From Mesorhizobium sp. LMG 17147 (GTDB lineage Bacteria; Pseudomonadota; Alphaproteobacteria; Rhizobiales; Rhizobiaceae): 43,545 bases of DNA. Below the pieces are notes generated by a model, which worked only from the letters and a program-made list of their open reading frames with translations, searched no databases and was not told the origin of the DNA. Position 1 is the first letter of the stretch. Each line of letters opens with the position of its first letter. Of the stretch, positions 24,686 to 32,967 are shown piece by piece. The position numbers and the translations under genes are program-made. The DNA lies in the NCBI RefSeq assembly GCF_024297145.1, contig NZ_JANCTC010000029.1, positions 1-43,545 of the forward strand, read 5' to 3'.

Positions 24686-25117
24686 ATGGCCCTCAAGCTT
24701 GTTGCGCTCGACGATCAGGATCTGAGCATCATCTCGGCGCATGTCCAGGATGCCGTCATGAAGGTCAGCGATCTTGAATACCTGCCTTCGGTAAAGCGCT
24801 TCGTGCTGACCATGAATCGCTTCGTCTGGGAGGCCAAATCCGGCTTCTTTCGCCAGCACAATGAGCGGCGGCAGGCCGTGCTGCATTTCGACCGGGTGCT
24901 CGGCGCCAAGACCAGCGGCATTGCCCGCGACAAGCCCGACGAAGTGCTGTCGCTGCTGGCGATCAGCTTTCTCGCGCTCGACAAGCCGGCCGGCATCGTC
25001 GAGCTGATCTTTTCGGGCGGCGGCGCGATCATGCTCGATGTCGAATGCATCGAGGCGCGGCTTGCCGATGTCGGCGGCGCCTGGGAAGCGACGTCGCGCC
25101 CGGCCCACAGGGTTTGA
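24686..25117 (+). CDS. DUF2948 family protein
   Basis: A 143-aa protein from the ATG at 24686; the frame is open upstream but the conserved start MALKLVALDDQDLSIISAHV fixes the beginning. The family (DUF2948) is found in alphaproteobacteria and nearly always lies next to hisD, as here, with only 4 nt between the genes. There is no signal peptide. Its function is unknown. Segments FVWEAKSGFFRQHNERRQAV and LSLLAISFLALDKPAGIVEL suggest a compact alpha/beta fold. Confidence 0.88.
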   Translation: MALKLVALDDQDLSIISAHVQDAVMKVSDLEYLPSVKRFVLTMNRFVWEAKSGFFRQHNERRQAVLHFDRVLGAKTSGIARDKPDEVLSLLAISFLALDKPAGIVELIFSGGGAIMLDVECIEARLADVGGAWEATSRPAHRV

Positions 25118-25121
25118 GCCG

Positions 25122-26414
25122 ATGGCCATCACGCTTCGCCAGTCCGACGCCGATTTCGAGCAGCGCTTTGCCGCGTTCCTGCTGACCAAGCGGGAAGTCT
25201 CGGCCGATGTCGACGCCGTGGTGCGTGAGATCATCGCCAAGGTGCGCGCCGAGGGCGACGCCGCGCTGGTCGACTACACGCAGAAATTCGGCGGCGGCGA
25301 CCTGGCCGAGCTCGGCATCGCCGTCTCCAGGAACGACATTGCCAAGGCTTACGATGCAGCCGACGCGCAAACGGTCGAGGCGCTGAAATTCGCCCGCGAG
25401 CGCATCCGCGCCCATCACCAGCGCCAGCTGCCGCAGGACGACCGCTACACCGATGCCGCCGGCGTCGAGCTCGGCTCGCGCTGGACGGCGATCGAGGCCG
25501 TGGGGCTCTATGTGCCGGGCGGCACGGCGAGCTATCCGAGCTCGGTGCTGATGAACGCGGTGCCGGCCAAGGTCGCCGGCGTCGAGCGCATCGCCATGGT
25601 GGTGCCGGCCTCCGGCGGCGACGTGCCGCCGCTGGTGCTGGTGGCAGCGGACCTTGCCGGCGTCTCAGAAATCTACCGCGTCGGTGGCGCCCAGGCGATC
25701 GCCGCCCTTGCCTATGGCACCGAAACGATAAAACCCGTCGCCAAGATCGTCGGCCCCGGCAATGCCTATGTCGCGGCGGCCAAGCGCCAGGTGTTCGGAA
25801 CGGTTGGCATCGACATGATCGCCGGGCCCTCGGAAGTGCTGGTTGTGGCGGACGGCAGCAACGATCCGGACTGGATCGCCGCCGACCTGCTCGCCCAGGC
25901 CGAGCACGACGTATCGTCGCAATCGATCCTGATCACCGATGATTCTGCCTTTGGCGAGGCGGTCGAACAGGCGGTGGAGCGGCAGTTGCAGAACCTGCCG
26001 CGCGGAGAAACGGCGGCGGCGAGCTGGCGCGATTTCGGCGCGGTGATCCTGGTGCCGACGATCGAGGCGGCACTGCCGCTGGTCGACCGCATCGCCGCCG
26101 AACATGTCGAGCTTGCCATCGACGATCCCGAGGCATTCCTGGCGCGGATGCGCAATGCCGGCGCAGTGTTTCTCGGCCGCCATACGCCGGAAGCCATCGG
26201 CGACTATGTCGCCGGCTCCAACCACGTGCTGCCGACAGCGCGCTCAGCGCGCTTCTCGTCCGGACTTTCGGTGCTCGATTTCGTCAAGCGCACTTCGGTC
26301 CTGAAGCTCGGGCCGGAGCAGTTGCGGGCGCTGGCGCCGGCGGCGATTACGCTCGCCAAGGCGGAAGGCCTCGATGCGCATGGACGCTCCGTCGGCATCC
26401 GGCTGAACATGTAG
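25122..26414 (+). CDS. hisD: Histidinol dehydrogenase
   Basis: HisD carries out the last two oxidations of histidine synthesis, histidinol to histidinal to histidine, with NAD and Zn in the cytosol. The 430-aa product starts at the ATG at 25122, not at the upstream in-frame ATG within the DUF2948 gene. Seen: VGLYVPGGTASYPSSVLMN, AGPSEVLVVADGS with AADLLAQAEHDVSSQSILI, the catalytic AEHVELAI and GSNHVLPT. It lies 2 nt before the UPF0262 gene, so the four genes from DUF2948 onward read as one operon. Confidence 0.97.
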   Translation: MAITLRQSDADFEQRFAAFLLTKREVSADVDAVVREIIAKVRAEGDAALVDYTQKFGGGDLAELGIAVSRNDIAKAYDAADAQTVEALKFARERIRAHHQRQLPQDDRYTDAAGVELGSRWTAIEAVGLYVPGGTASYPSSVLMNAVPAKVAGVERIAMVVPASGGDVPPLVLVAADLAGVSEIYRVGGAQAIAALAYGTETIKPVAKIVGPGNAYVAAAKRQVFGTVGIDMIAGPSEVLVVADGSNDPDWIAADLLAQAEHDVSSQSILITDDSAFGEAVEQAVERQLQNLPRGETAAASWRDFGAVILVPTIEAALPLVDRIAAEHVELAIDDPEAFLARMRNAGAVFLGRHTPEAIGDYVAGSNHVLPTARSARFSSGLSVLDFVKRTSVLKLGPEQLRALAPAAITLAKAEGLDAHGRSVGIRLNM

Positions 26415-26416
26415 AA

Positions 26417-26902
26417 ATGTCCGACTACGACCAAACCCGCGCCAGGCTGATCGATGTCGAGCTCGACGAGACGATCGGCCGCTCGACGCCCGATGTCGAG
26501 CATGAGCGGGCGGTGGCGATCTTCGACCTGATCGAGGAGAACCGTTTTCAACCGGTCAATGACGATGGCGCCGGGCCGTACCGACTAAAACTGTCGCTGG
26601 CCGAATCCCGGCTGGTTTTCGCCGTGACGCGTGAGGACGGCGCAGCCGTGGTCACCCACATCCTGTCGCTGACGCCACTCAGGCGCATCGTCAAGGATTA
26701 CTACATGATCTGCGAAAGCTATTATGATGCCATCCGAAGCGCGACGCCCAGCCATATCGAGGCGATCGACATGGGCCGGCGCGGCCTGCACAATGAAGGC
26801 TCGCAAACGCTGATGGACCGGCTTGCCGGCAAGATCGAGATTGACTTCGACACGGCGCGCCGGCTGTTCACGCTGATTTGCGTGCTGCACTGGCGAGGCT
26901 GA
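26417..26902 (+). CDS. UPF0262 family protein
   Basis: A 161-aa cytosolic protein matching the uncharacterised UPF0262 family of alphaproteobacteria. Marks are DVELDETIGRSTPDVEHERA and FDLIEENRFQPV near the N-terminus, then LSLTPLRRIVKDYYMICESY and DMGRRGLHNEGSQTLMDRLA. The conserved gene order hisD, UPF0262, phosphatase, infA is seen here. Its stop lies 1 nt before the likely CTG start of the phosphatase, so translation is probably coupled. Confidence 0.92.
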   Translation: MSDYDQTRARLIDVELDETIGRSTPDVEHERAVAIFDLIEENRFQPVNDDGAGPYRLKLSLAESRLVFAVTREDGAAVVTHILSLTPLRRIVKDYYMICESYYDAIRSATPSHIEAIDMGRRGLHNEGSQTLMDRLAGKIEIDFDTARRLFTLICVLHWRG

Positions 26903-26903
26903 A

Positions 26904-27371
26904 CTGGCCGCCCCGCTGCCCCGCTCGATCCTGCCCCGCTCGATCCTGTTTGTCTGCGGCATGAACGCAGTGCGCTCGCCGATGGCCGAATTGCTGGCAC
27001 GCAAGGTGCTCCCGCCCACCACCTTCGTCGCCTCGGCCGGGGTGCGCGGCGGGGAACGCGATCCGTTCGTCGATGCCGTGCTGGCCGAAGAGGGCCTTTC
27101 ACTGGGCGAACGGCACCCGAGAACGATGGACGACCTCGAGGACGATTATTTCGACCTGATCGTGACGCTGGCGCCGGAAGCCCACCACACCGCGCTCGAG
27201 CTCACCCGTTCGCTGGCCGTCGAGGTCGAATATTGGCCGATGCCCGACCCGACCGGCGTCGGCGGCACGCGCGAGCAGATCATGGCTGCCTATCGCGACG
27301 TGCGCGAGCGGCTGAAGGCGCGGATCGGCCGCCGTTTTCTCGGCAACGGGGCTGAAAACGCCGCGGATTAA
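26904..27371 (+). CDS. Low-molecular-weight phosphotyrosine phosphatase-like protein, probable CTG start
   Basis: A 155-aa protein of the low-molecular-weight phosphatase/arsenate reductase fold. The active-site loop CGMNAVRS (Cys at about residue 18, C-x5-R) and the late acid [10 protein letters not shown] with general-acid Asp are both present. The first ATG in the frame (26961) lies after the catalytic Cys, so the start must be earlier. No ATG, GTG or TTG occurs between it and the upstream stop at 26874. CTG at 26904, preceded by GAGG and 1 nt after the UPF0262 stop, is the best choice. Two tandem copies of a 15-nt unit lie at about 26921-26950. The substrate is unknown. Confidence 0.8.
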
Positions 27372-27460
27372 GCATGTTCACAAGCGGACGTTTATCATAT
27401 AGGTTCCGCGCAACTTTCCGGCCGGGGCGCTGGAAGTACCCATCCAAGCAAAGGTATCGA

Positions 27461-27679
27461 ATGCCGAAGGAAGAAGTCCTCGAGTTTCCGGGTGTCGTCA
27501 CGGAACTGCTGCCCAACGCGATGTTCAGGGTCAAGCTCGAAAACGAACATGAAATCATCGCCCATACGGCCGGCCGCATGCGCAAGAACCGCATCCGCGT
27601 TCTGACCGGCGACAAGGTCCTGGTCGAGATGACGCCCTACGACCTGACCAAGGGCCGCATCACCTACCGCTTCAAGTAA
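27461..27679 (+). CDS. infA: Translation initiation factor IF-1
   Basis: A 72-aa OB-fold protein, the exact family length, starting [20 protein letters not shown] with [20 protein letters not shown] and ending [10 protein letters not shown]-1 binds the ribosomal A site with IF-2 and IF-3 during initiation. The ATG at 27461 is set by homology; the frame is open upstream. It lies 89 bp after the phosphatase and 25 bp before maf. Confidence 0.98.
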
Positions 27680-27704
27680 GTTCAAGGACCCGGCCGGGAT
27701 CGCG

Positions 27705-28334
27705 ATGGGCATTTTGCAGAAGCTCGTGCTTGCCTCGGGTTCGCCACGCCGGATAGAGCTGCTGCAGCAGGCCGGCATCGAACCGGACCGTGTGTTGCCG
27801 GCTGATGTCGACGAGACGCCGCTGCGTGCCGAGCATCCGCGCTCGCTGGCCAAGCGGTTGGCGACGCAGAAGGCCGAGAAGGCGCTGGCCTCGCTGAAGA
27901 CCGAGACCGACTACGTGCCGACATTCGTGCTGGCCGCCGACACGGTGGTCGCCGTCGGGCGGCGCATCCTGCCCAAGGCCGAGACGCTCGACGACGCCGC
28001 CAACTGCCTCGGGCTTTTGTCCGGCCGTTCGCACCGCGTCTATTCCGGCATCTGCCTGATCACGCCAGGCGGCAAGCAGCGCTTGCGGCTGGTGGAGACC
28101 AGGGTGCGTTTCAAGCGGCTGCCGCGCGAGGAGATCGAGGCCTACATCGCATCCGGAGAATGGCGCGGCAAGGCCGGCGGCTATGCCGTCCAGGGGCTTG
28201 CCGGCGCCTTCGTCGTCAAGCTTGTCGGTTCCTACACCAACGTCGTCGGCCTGCCTCTCTGCGAGACGGTGGCGCTGCTCAGCGGCGAAGGGTTCAAGGT
28301 GCACGCCAACTGGCTGTCGGGTGCGCGGATATGA
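27705..28334 (+). CDS. maf: Maf-family nucleoside triphosphate pyrophosphatase
   Basis: A 209-aa cytosolic protein. Maf enzymes hydrolyse dTTP, UTP or modified nucleotides to the monophosphate and are thought to cleanse the pool. Seen: the N-terminal LASGSPRRIELLQQAGI, VLAADTVVAVGRRILPKAET with catalytic Asp, and GGYAVQGLAGAFV. Which of the Maf substrate groups applies is not safe to say from this. It overlaps yacG by 4 nt (ATGA). Confidence 0.95.
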   Translation: MGILQKLVLASGSPRRIELLQQAGIEPDRVLPADVDETPLRAEHPRSLAKRLATQKAEKALASLKTETDYVPTFVLAADTVVAVGRRILPKAETLDDAANCLGLLSGRSHRVYSGICLITPGGKQRLRLVETRVRFKRLPREEIEAYIASGEWRGKAGGYAVQGLAGAFVVKLVGSYTNVVGLPLCETVALLSGEGFKVHANWLSGARI

Positions 28335-28522
28335 GCCCGGACGACAAGGTCACGCCGTTGCGGCCCAAGCGGCCCTGCCCCGAATGCGGCAAGCCATCGG
28401 CGCGCGAAACCTACCCGTTCTGCTCGACGCGCTGCAAGGACATCGACCTCAACCGCTGGCTGAAGGGGGTCTACGTCATCCCGGGCCGCGACGACGAGGA
28501 TGAGAACGACGACCACAAATAG
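28331..28522 (+). CDS. yacG: DNA gyrase inhibitor YacG
   Basis: A 63-aa zinc protein. YacG binds GyrB and blocks gyrase from DNA in E. coli. The four zinc Cys are visible in CPECGKPSARETYPFCSTRC, followed by the family signature KDIDLNRWLKGVYVIPG and an acidic tail. Start at ATG 28331 inside the maf stop, so translation is coupled. It is the last gene of the housekeeping run; the 376 bp to tRNA-Phe hold only repeats. Confidence 0.95.
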   Translation: MSPDDKVTPLRPKRPCPECGKPSARETYPFCSTRCKDIDLNRWLKGVYVIPGRDDEDENDDHK

Positions 28523-28630
28523 CACCGTCCACCTGCGGTTTTCCACAGGCTTGGGACGGTTTCGCAGCCGCGATCGTGACCGATGATCGGCCTTGCGGAC
28601 TGCCTGTCGCTTCCGACTGAAATCAATGTC

Positions 28631-28674
28631 CAGAACTTGTTCCATCCGGGCACTGTCGGACGGAACAGGTTCTG
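28631..28674. repeat. Inverted repeat, possible miniature element
   Basis: CAGAACTTGTTCC at 28631-28643 pairs with GGAACAGGTTCTG at 28662-28674 (12 of 13 positions) around an 18-nt loop. It directly precedes the tandem rhizobial repeats. It could be a terminator-like hairpin for yacG without a T-run, or part of the repeat cluster. Confidence 0.55.
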
Positions 28675-28683
28675 GCGTTTTGC

Positions 28684-28791
28684 CTGAGCATAATCTTTTC
28701 CGAAAACCGGATTCCACTTTTCGGGATCATGCTTTTTGTCTGAGCATAATCTTTTTTCCGAAAACCGGATTCCACTTTTCGGGATCATGCT
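28684..28791. repeat. Two tandem copies of the rhizobial GAGCAT-type intergenic repeat
   Basis: Copy 1 spans 28684-28733 and copy 2 28740-28791. Both read CTGAGCATAATCTTTT, then CCGAAAACCGGATTCCAC and TTTTCGGGATCATGCT; copy 2 has two extra T. Each copy folds on itself (CCGAAAA with TTTTCGG, AGCAT with ATGCT). This repeat is widespread in rhizobial intergenic DNA by general knowledge. They fill most of the gap before tRNA-Phe. Confidence 0.85.
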
Positions 28792-28898
28792 CTAAGCGCT
28801 GGACAGGCCGAATTCCCGTGCTATAACCCACGCGCTTTCAAGGGGTGCCGACGGCGCTTTCATGAACCCGGTGTGCAGATTGCCGCCCACTGGGGCAG

Positions 28899-28974
<76 letters not shown>

Positions 28975-29188
28975 TCCCCTCCTCTCCCGACACTCCCTTT
29001 CGCCGAATCTTCTACGCTTCTGTTTGCACAAACAACTGAAATCGTTCATCTTTTTGGGAAGGATGGCGCGATTGAGCGCGTTTCATGGAATTTCGGCGTA
29101 TTTGGTCTAACGAGGCGGAGGGCTGGTATTTCCGTTGGTACTGGACATCCTGATGGTATCGAAACAGCCAAAGGGAGGTGTCCCACAA

Positions 29189-30379
29189 ATGGCCCTTTCC
29201 GACGTGAAATGCCGAAATGCCCGTCCTGCTTCCAAGCTATTGAAATTGTCTGATGGTGGCGGGCTCCAGCTCTGGGTGCAGCCCACCGGATCCCGCCTAT
29301 GGCGCCTCGCCTATCGATTTGACGGCAAGCAGAAGCTTCTGGCGTTGGGCAGCTATCCCCTTATTTCGCTCGCCGAAGCACGCAAGGCGCGCGATGACGC
29401 CAAACGTCTCCTCCTCACTGGCATCGATCCCGCGCAGGAACGCAAGTTGCGAAAGGTCGGTTCGGCAAAGGACAGCTTTCGATCAATCGCCGAGGAATAT
29501 GTGGACAAGCTGAAGAAAGAGGGACGTGCCGACCGGACTATCACCAAGGTCAAATGGCTACTCGACTTCGCCTATCTCACCTGTGGGCACAAGTGCATTC
29601 GGGACATTGATGCGGCCACTATCCTTGCTGCCCTTCGTAGCGTGGAGGTGCGCGGTCGATACGAGTCGGCCAGGCGGCTGCGCTCGACCATTGGCAGCGT
29701 CTTTCGATACGCCATCGCCACTGCACGCGCCGACACTGACCCCACGTCCGCGCTGAGGGGCGCTCTCATCAGGCCAACGGTCACGCCGCGTGCCGCCATT
29801 ACCGATCCGAAGGCATTCGGCGGCTTGCTGCGTGCGATCGAGACATTCGACGGACAGCCCGCAACCCGAGCGGCTCTGAGGTTGATGGCGCTGCTGTTTC
29901 CCCGCCCCGGTGAGCTTCGCGCTGCCGAATGGGGGGAGTTCGACTTCGAAAGTTCGGTATGGACTATCCCGGAAGCGCGAATGAAAATGCGACGACCGCA
30001 CCGCGTTCCTCTTTCAACGCAGGCTTTGGATATCCTGGCCGAGCTTAAAAAAATCTCCGGCGCTGGGACGCTGCTGTTTCCAAGCGTGCGATCGCCTTCT
30101 CGTCCGATTTCCGACAATACACTCAACGCCGCCCTGCGTCGCATGGGTTACAGCAAGAATGAAGCAACGGCCCATGGCTTCCGAGCAACGGCATCAACTC
30201 TGTTGAACGAATGCGGCAAGTGGCATCCAGACGCCGTAGAGCGACAGCTGGCTCATATTGAAAATAACGACGTTCGGCGCGCCTATGCCCGGGCGGAGCA
30301 CTGGGAAGAGCGCGTCAAGATGATGCAGTGGTGGGCAGATTATCTGGAAAAAATTGAGAACGCCGGAACGCGCGGGTAA
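29189..30379 (+). CDS. P4-type tyrosine recombinase / integrase
   Basis: A 396-aa integrase starting at the ATG at 29189, with GGGAGG at 29173-29178. The N-terminal arm-binding domain of the P4/CP4-57 group (DUF4102) is visible as LSDGGGLQLWVQPTGSRLWR and ALGSYPLISLAEARKARDDA. A SAM-like core-binding domain follows at about 90-180. The catalytic domain shows PRPGELRAAEWGEF (first Arg), TAHGFRATASTLLNE (His-x-x-Arg) and the Tyr in RRAYARAEHWEER. It inserts and excises the island at the neighbouring tRNA-Phe. No separate excisionase was identified. Confidence 0.95.
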   Translation: MALSDVKCRNARPASKLLKLSDGGGLQLWVQPTGSRLWRLAYRFDGKQKLLALGSYPLISLAEARKARDDAKRLLLTGIDPAQERKLRKVGSAKDSFRSIAEEYVDKLKKEGRADRTITKVKWLLDFAYLTCGHKCIRDIDAATILAALRSVEVRGRYESARRLRSTIGSVFRYAIATARADTDPTSALRGALIRPTVTPRAAITDPKAFGGLLRAIETFDGQPATRAALRLMALLFPRPGELRAAEWGEFDFESSVWTIPEARMKMRRPHRVPLSTQALDILAELKKISGAGTLLFPSVRSPSRPISDNTLNAALRRMGYSKNEATAHGFRATASTLLNECGKWHPDAVERQLAHIENNDVRRAYARAEHWEERVKMMQWWADYLEKIENAGTRG

Positions 30380-30659
30380 ACTCAATCAGATGCGGGCAGC
30401 CAGCTGTCCGGCACGTATCGCGAACGTCCGGTTTACGCTGCATAGCGGCCGTTGAGGCCTGCGTTGCCGCTCTCCCGAAGCGGACATCCCTGGGGAACCT
30501 GGCGGCCTGAAGGCGGAATGGGTGATCCGACGAAGGCCGAGAGCGCTGCGATCTAGCGAGGGCTGGAACAAGGCATGGTTCAAGGCCAGTGCCGGAGCGC
30601 CGCGCTAGCTGATTCCACACTTGTTGAAGCCGACATGATGGGAGACCTATCTAAGGCCC

Positions 30660-31292
30660 ATGTCCACACGCCAGAAAATGGATGCAGCTGCGAATTTGAT
30701 CGAAGGGTGGACGCTCCCGTCTGCGGCCACGCTTGGGTCATCGGTCCGAGCCAGAGGGATCGTTCGCGAAGTGCGAGCCCACCTGCCTTTGGCGGCGAAA
30801 AAGCTGCTCGGTATCGAGGTCGGGGCCTTGCGCATGCCGGAAGGCGCCTATGGCGATTTCCGGACTGCGTCGGCGATTGTGTCCAAAACGCTGGAAGGCA
30901 TCGAAGGCCTGCCCGTAATTCCCCGTGAAGTCGAAGACATCCTGACGATCTCTTCGGCAGAGCGGCACCGGTGGCTCAAGGACGGCCGCTTGCAAAGCAC
31001 AGGCACACGTACGGTGAAACTTCGTGGTCGCGCAAGGAAGGTAACTTTTCACGTGTTTGACCCACGTCACATCGAGGACGTGCTCGATCGCGACTTGGTT
31101 ACGGTCTGGCGCGAGGACGACGCGATAGCTGCTGCAGAGAATAGGCGGCGGGCCGCCGGAAAGGCCGCCCTGAAGCGTGCGCAAAAGAGCGGCCGCAGGG
31201 CCGCGTCTGCGCCTGACAGCACTCGGGACGAGGTGTCACGTCAGAAACTGAAGGGCTGGGACGAATTCGAGAGTGACGGACTTCTGCGCTGA
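30660..31292 (+). CDS. Hypothetical protein, possible DNA-binding
   Basis: A 210-aa soluble protein without a recognised domain. The first 80 residues are mixed (VREVRAHLPLAAKKLLGIEV). The segment SSAERHRWLKDGRLQSTGTR followed by VTFHVFDPRHIEDVLDR resembles the helix-then-wing layout of small excisionase- or MerR-like DNA-binding modules. The C-terminal 50 residues are basic and probably disordered. It is the first gene after the integrase, a place where excisionase or control genes often sit. An in-frame ATG at 30678 is an alternative start. The 280 bp before it hold no recognisable gene. Confidence 0.6.
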   Translation: MSTRQKMDAAANLIEGWTLPSAATLGSSVRARGIVREVRAHLPLAAKKLLGIEVGALRMPEGAYGDFRTASAIVSKTLEGIEGLPVIPREVEDILTISSAERHRWLKDGRLQSTGTRTVKLRGRARKVTFHVFDPRHIEDVLDRDLVTVWREDDAIAAAENRRRAAGKAALKRAQKSGRRAASAPDSTRDEVSRQKLKGWDEFESDGLLR

Positions 31293-31627
31293 TTCAGCGA
31301 AAAAAGATTCTTTCGCTGCTCCTGCCCACTACGACCGCACTGGCCCGAATCCTGATCCGGGTCGCGCGCCTGACCTCCGGGAGTCAATGGGCGTAAACAG
31401 TCCGCGAGTCTGGTTCCGGCCCAGGTAGGCGACAGTAACGGGCCGCCATATCGGCCGTTCACCACGGGCGACACCATTTCCCGAAAGCAGCGAGCCGTTG
31501 GCGCGCGTCATCGGTATCCCTTTTAAGTCCCAGGGGATACTGTTGCCGCCCATCAGCCGTCTTATCGGTATGGCGAAGCCGCTGATCTGTGTTAAGCCGC
31601 CGCCCGAACAGCCGAAGGAGTACACCC
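31293..31627. other. Gene-free stretch
   Basis: No convincing reading frame on either strand; the frames present lack ribosome sites and family patterns. The last 15 bases contain AAGGAG, the ribosome site of the next small gene. Confidence 0.5.
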
Positions 31628-31843
31628 GTGAGCGAGCCGACCGTGGCCGAGGCGACCGACAGCATCTATGCATCGCTCCGGGCGAACAATGCCGACATCG
31701 ATGCAAATATCGCGGCGCTCAAAGCGGCGCTGACGCGAGAGGGGATAGAACAGGCGGTGCTCGATCCGACCAGGCTGGCGCAGAACAACCGTTCGAGCCG
31801 CAAGGTGATGCAGGCTTATTTTCGGCAGCGCGGCGTGACGTGA
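31628..31843 (+). CDS. Small hypothetical protein
   Basis: A 71-aa helical protein from a GTG start at 31628, chosen because AAGGAG lies 8 nt upstream. It reads VSEPTVAEATDSIYASLRAN, then DIDANIAALKAALTREGIEQ and ends RKVMQAYFRQRGVT. The sequence is regular enough to be a real coiled-coil-like protein. Its stop coincides with the breakpoint of the opposite-strand aminopeptidase remnant, so the two sequences were joined by a rearrangement. Function unknown. Confidence 0.6.
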   Translation: MSEPTVAEATDSIYASLRANNADIDANIAALKAALTREGIEQAVLDPTRLAQNNRSSRKVMQAYFRQRGVT

Positions 31844-32393
31844 GGTGGGCCAATTCATGGAACACGAGCCCTGCAAGATACGTTTCATCTTGGCTGAGCA
31901 TGGTGCTTAGCAGCGGGTCACTTGACCAGCCAAGCGTGCAAAATGCAGTGATGCCCGTCAGATAGACGTCCAGGCCCTGCCTCTGAAGTGCGACAGCGGT
32001 TTCAATCGCAGACCTTTTGGAGAAGTATCCTCGGTACGGAACGCATCCGAACACCGGAAAGCACCATGTTCGTGGCGTCAGCGAGAATTCCGACGCTGCG
32101 AAGACGGCCCATGTCACGGCGTCCCGACCAACGTTGACATGGCTGCGGTAGCTATTGTTGTCTGGAAGCGCTAGTTCATCTATCGCAAACTGTCGGATGG
32201 CGCTCGCCGATTCCATTCGAGCGCGTAATGTCCCAGGGATCGAAGGATCGTCGATCAGCTCTTCGACATCCTGGCGCGCCGCCATGATCTCCACGTGACC
32301 CTTCAAGGATTGTGCGTAGTAAGAAATGCTGGTGCAACCTGCCAGGCTGGACATCACGATCATCGCAGCAACCGAACGAAAAAATGCACGCAT
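31844..32393 (-). pseudogene. Truncated lipoprotein aminopeptidase (PF10023-like), C-terminal part missing
   Basis: From the ATG at 32393 comes a lipoprotein signal (MRAFFRSVAAMIVMSSLAGC, lipobox LAGC). Then follow the family segments YYAQSLKGHVEIMAARQDVE and YRGYFSKRSAIETAVALQRQ. The zinc motif FHELAH appears at the very end, at about residue 183. Family members continue for well over 100 residues with the third zinc ligand, but here the frame passes into antisense of the neighbouring gene (LTSRRAAEN and so on). Without the third ligand it should be inactive. The open frame ends at 31719, beyond the homology. Confidence 0.75.
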
Positions 32394-32967
32394 CACGGTT
32401 GCCCACGGCATTTGCTCACACGTCCGGATAGGGCAAACGTCGCAACTACGCCCGGTCCCAAACAGTGGCTCCAATTTGGTTGATGTCCTGGATGGGGGTT
32501 TAGGTTAGACGTTCGTCTTCGGCAAGATTGTCACAATGTGGTCATTCGCTGCCAAATTGCCGAATGTCCGCTATAAGCCGGACACGGCGACGTGGAACTA
32601 TCCGCCTAGGAGGTCTTTTTCTCCTGAAGCTTCCGGTCGCATCCGGCCCAACGCTGTTGGTCCGCAATGCGCCCACGTCGGCCATAGACGCAAATTGTCT
32701 CCTCCCAGGAAGTAGTCGTTGCCGATGACCATGCTCCAGGTCGTAGTCGCGCTAATAGCTGCCATTGGGAATCGTTCCGCGAAGATAGTTCGGGGAAGCT
32801 GAACGACGACCGTGCAAGCGGCCTGCCGAGGCCGTCGAAATTGTCTTCGAAATCGTTCCTATTGTCGAAAAGTCCGCTCTCGCCCTCTAGGCGGCCTGCT
32901 CGCAGAGGAAAACTTCACAACTAATGCACAGTGTGTCACAATCTGAATTGGGAGCCTGGGGGGAAAT
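32394..32967. other. 574-bp intergenic region upstream of druH, with repeated TGTCACAAT
   Basis: No gene supported. ATTGTCACAAT at 32527-32537 is a perfect palindrome, and TGTCACAAT recurs at 32934-32942, 26 nt before the druH start. TTCACA at 32914 could be a -35 element. GGGGGGAAAT before 32968 is the ribosome site of druH. The two TGTCACAAT sites are candidate operators. Confidence 0.4.
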
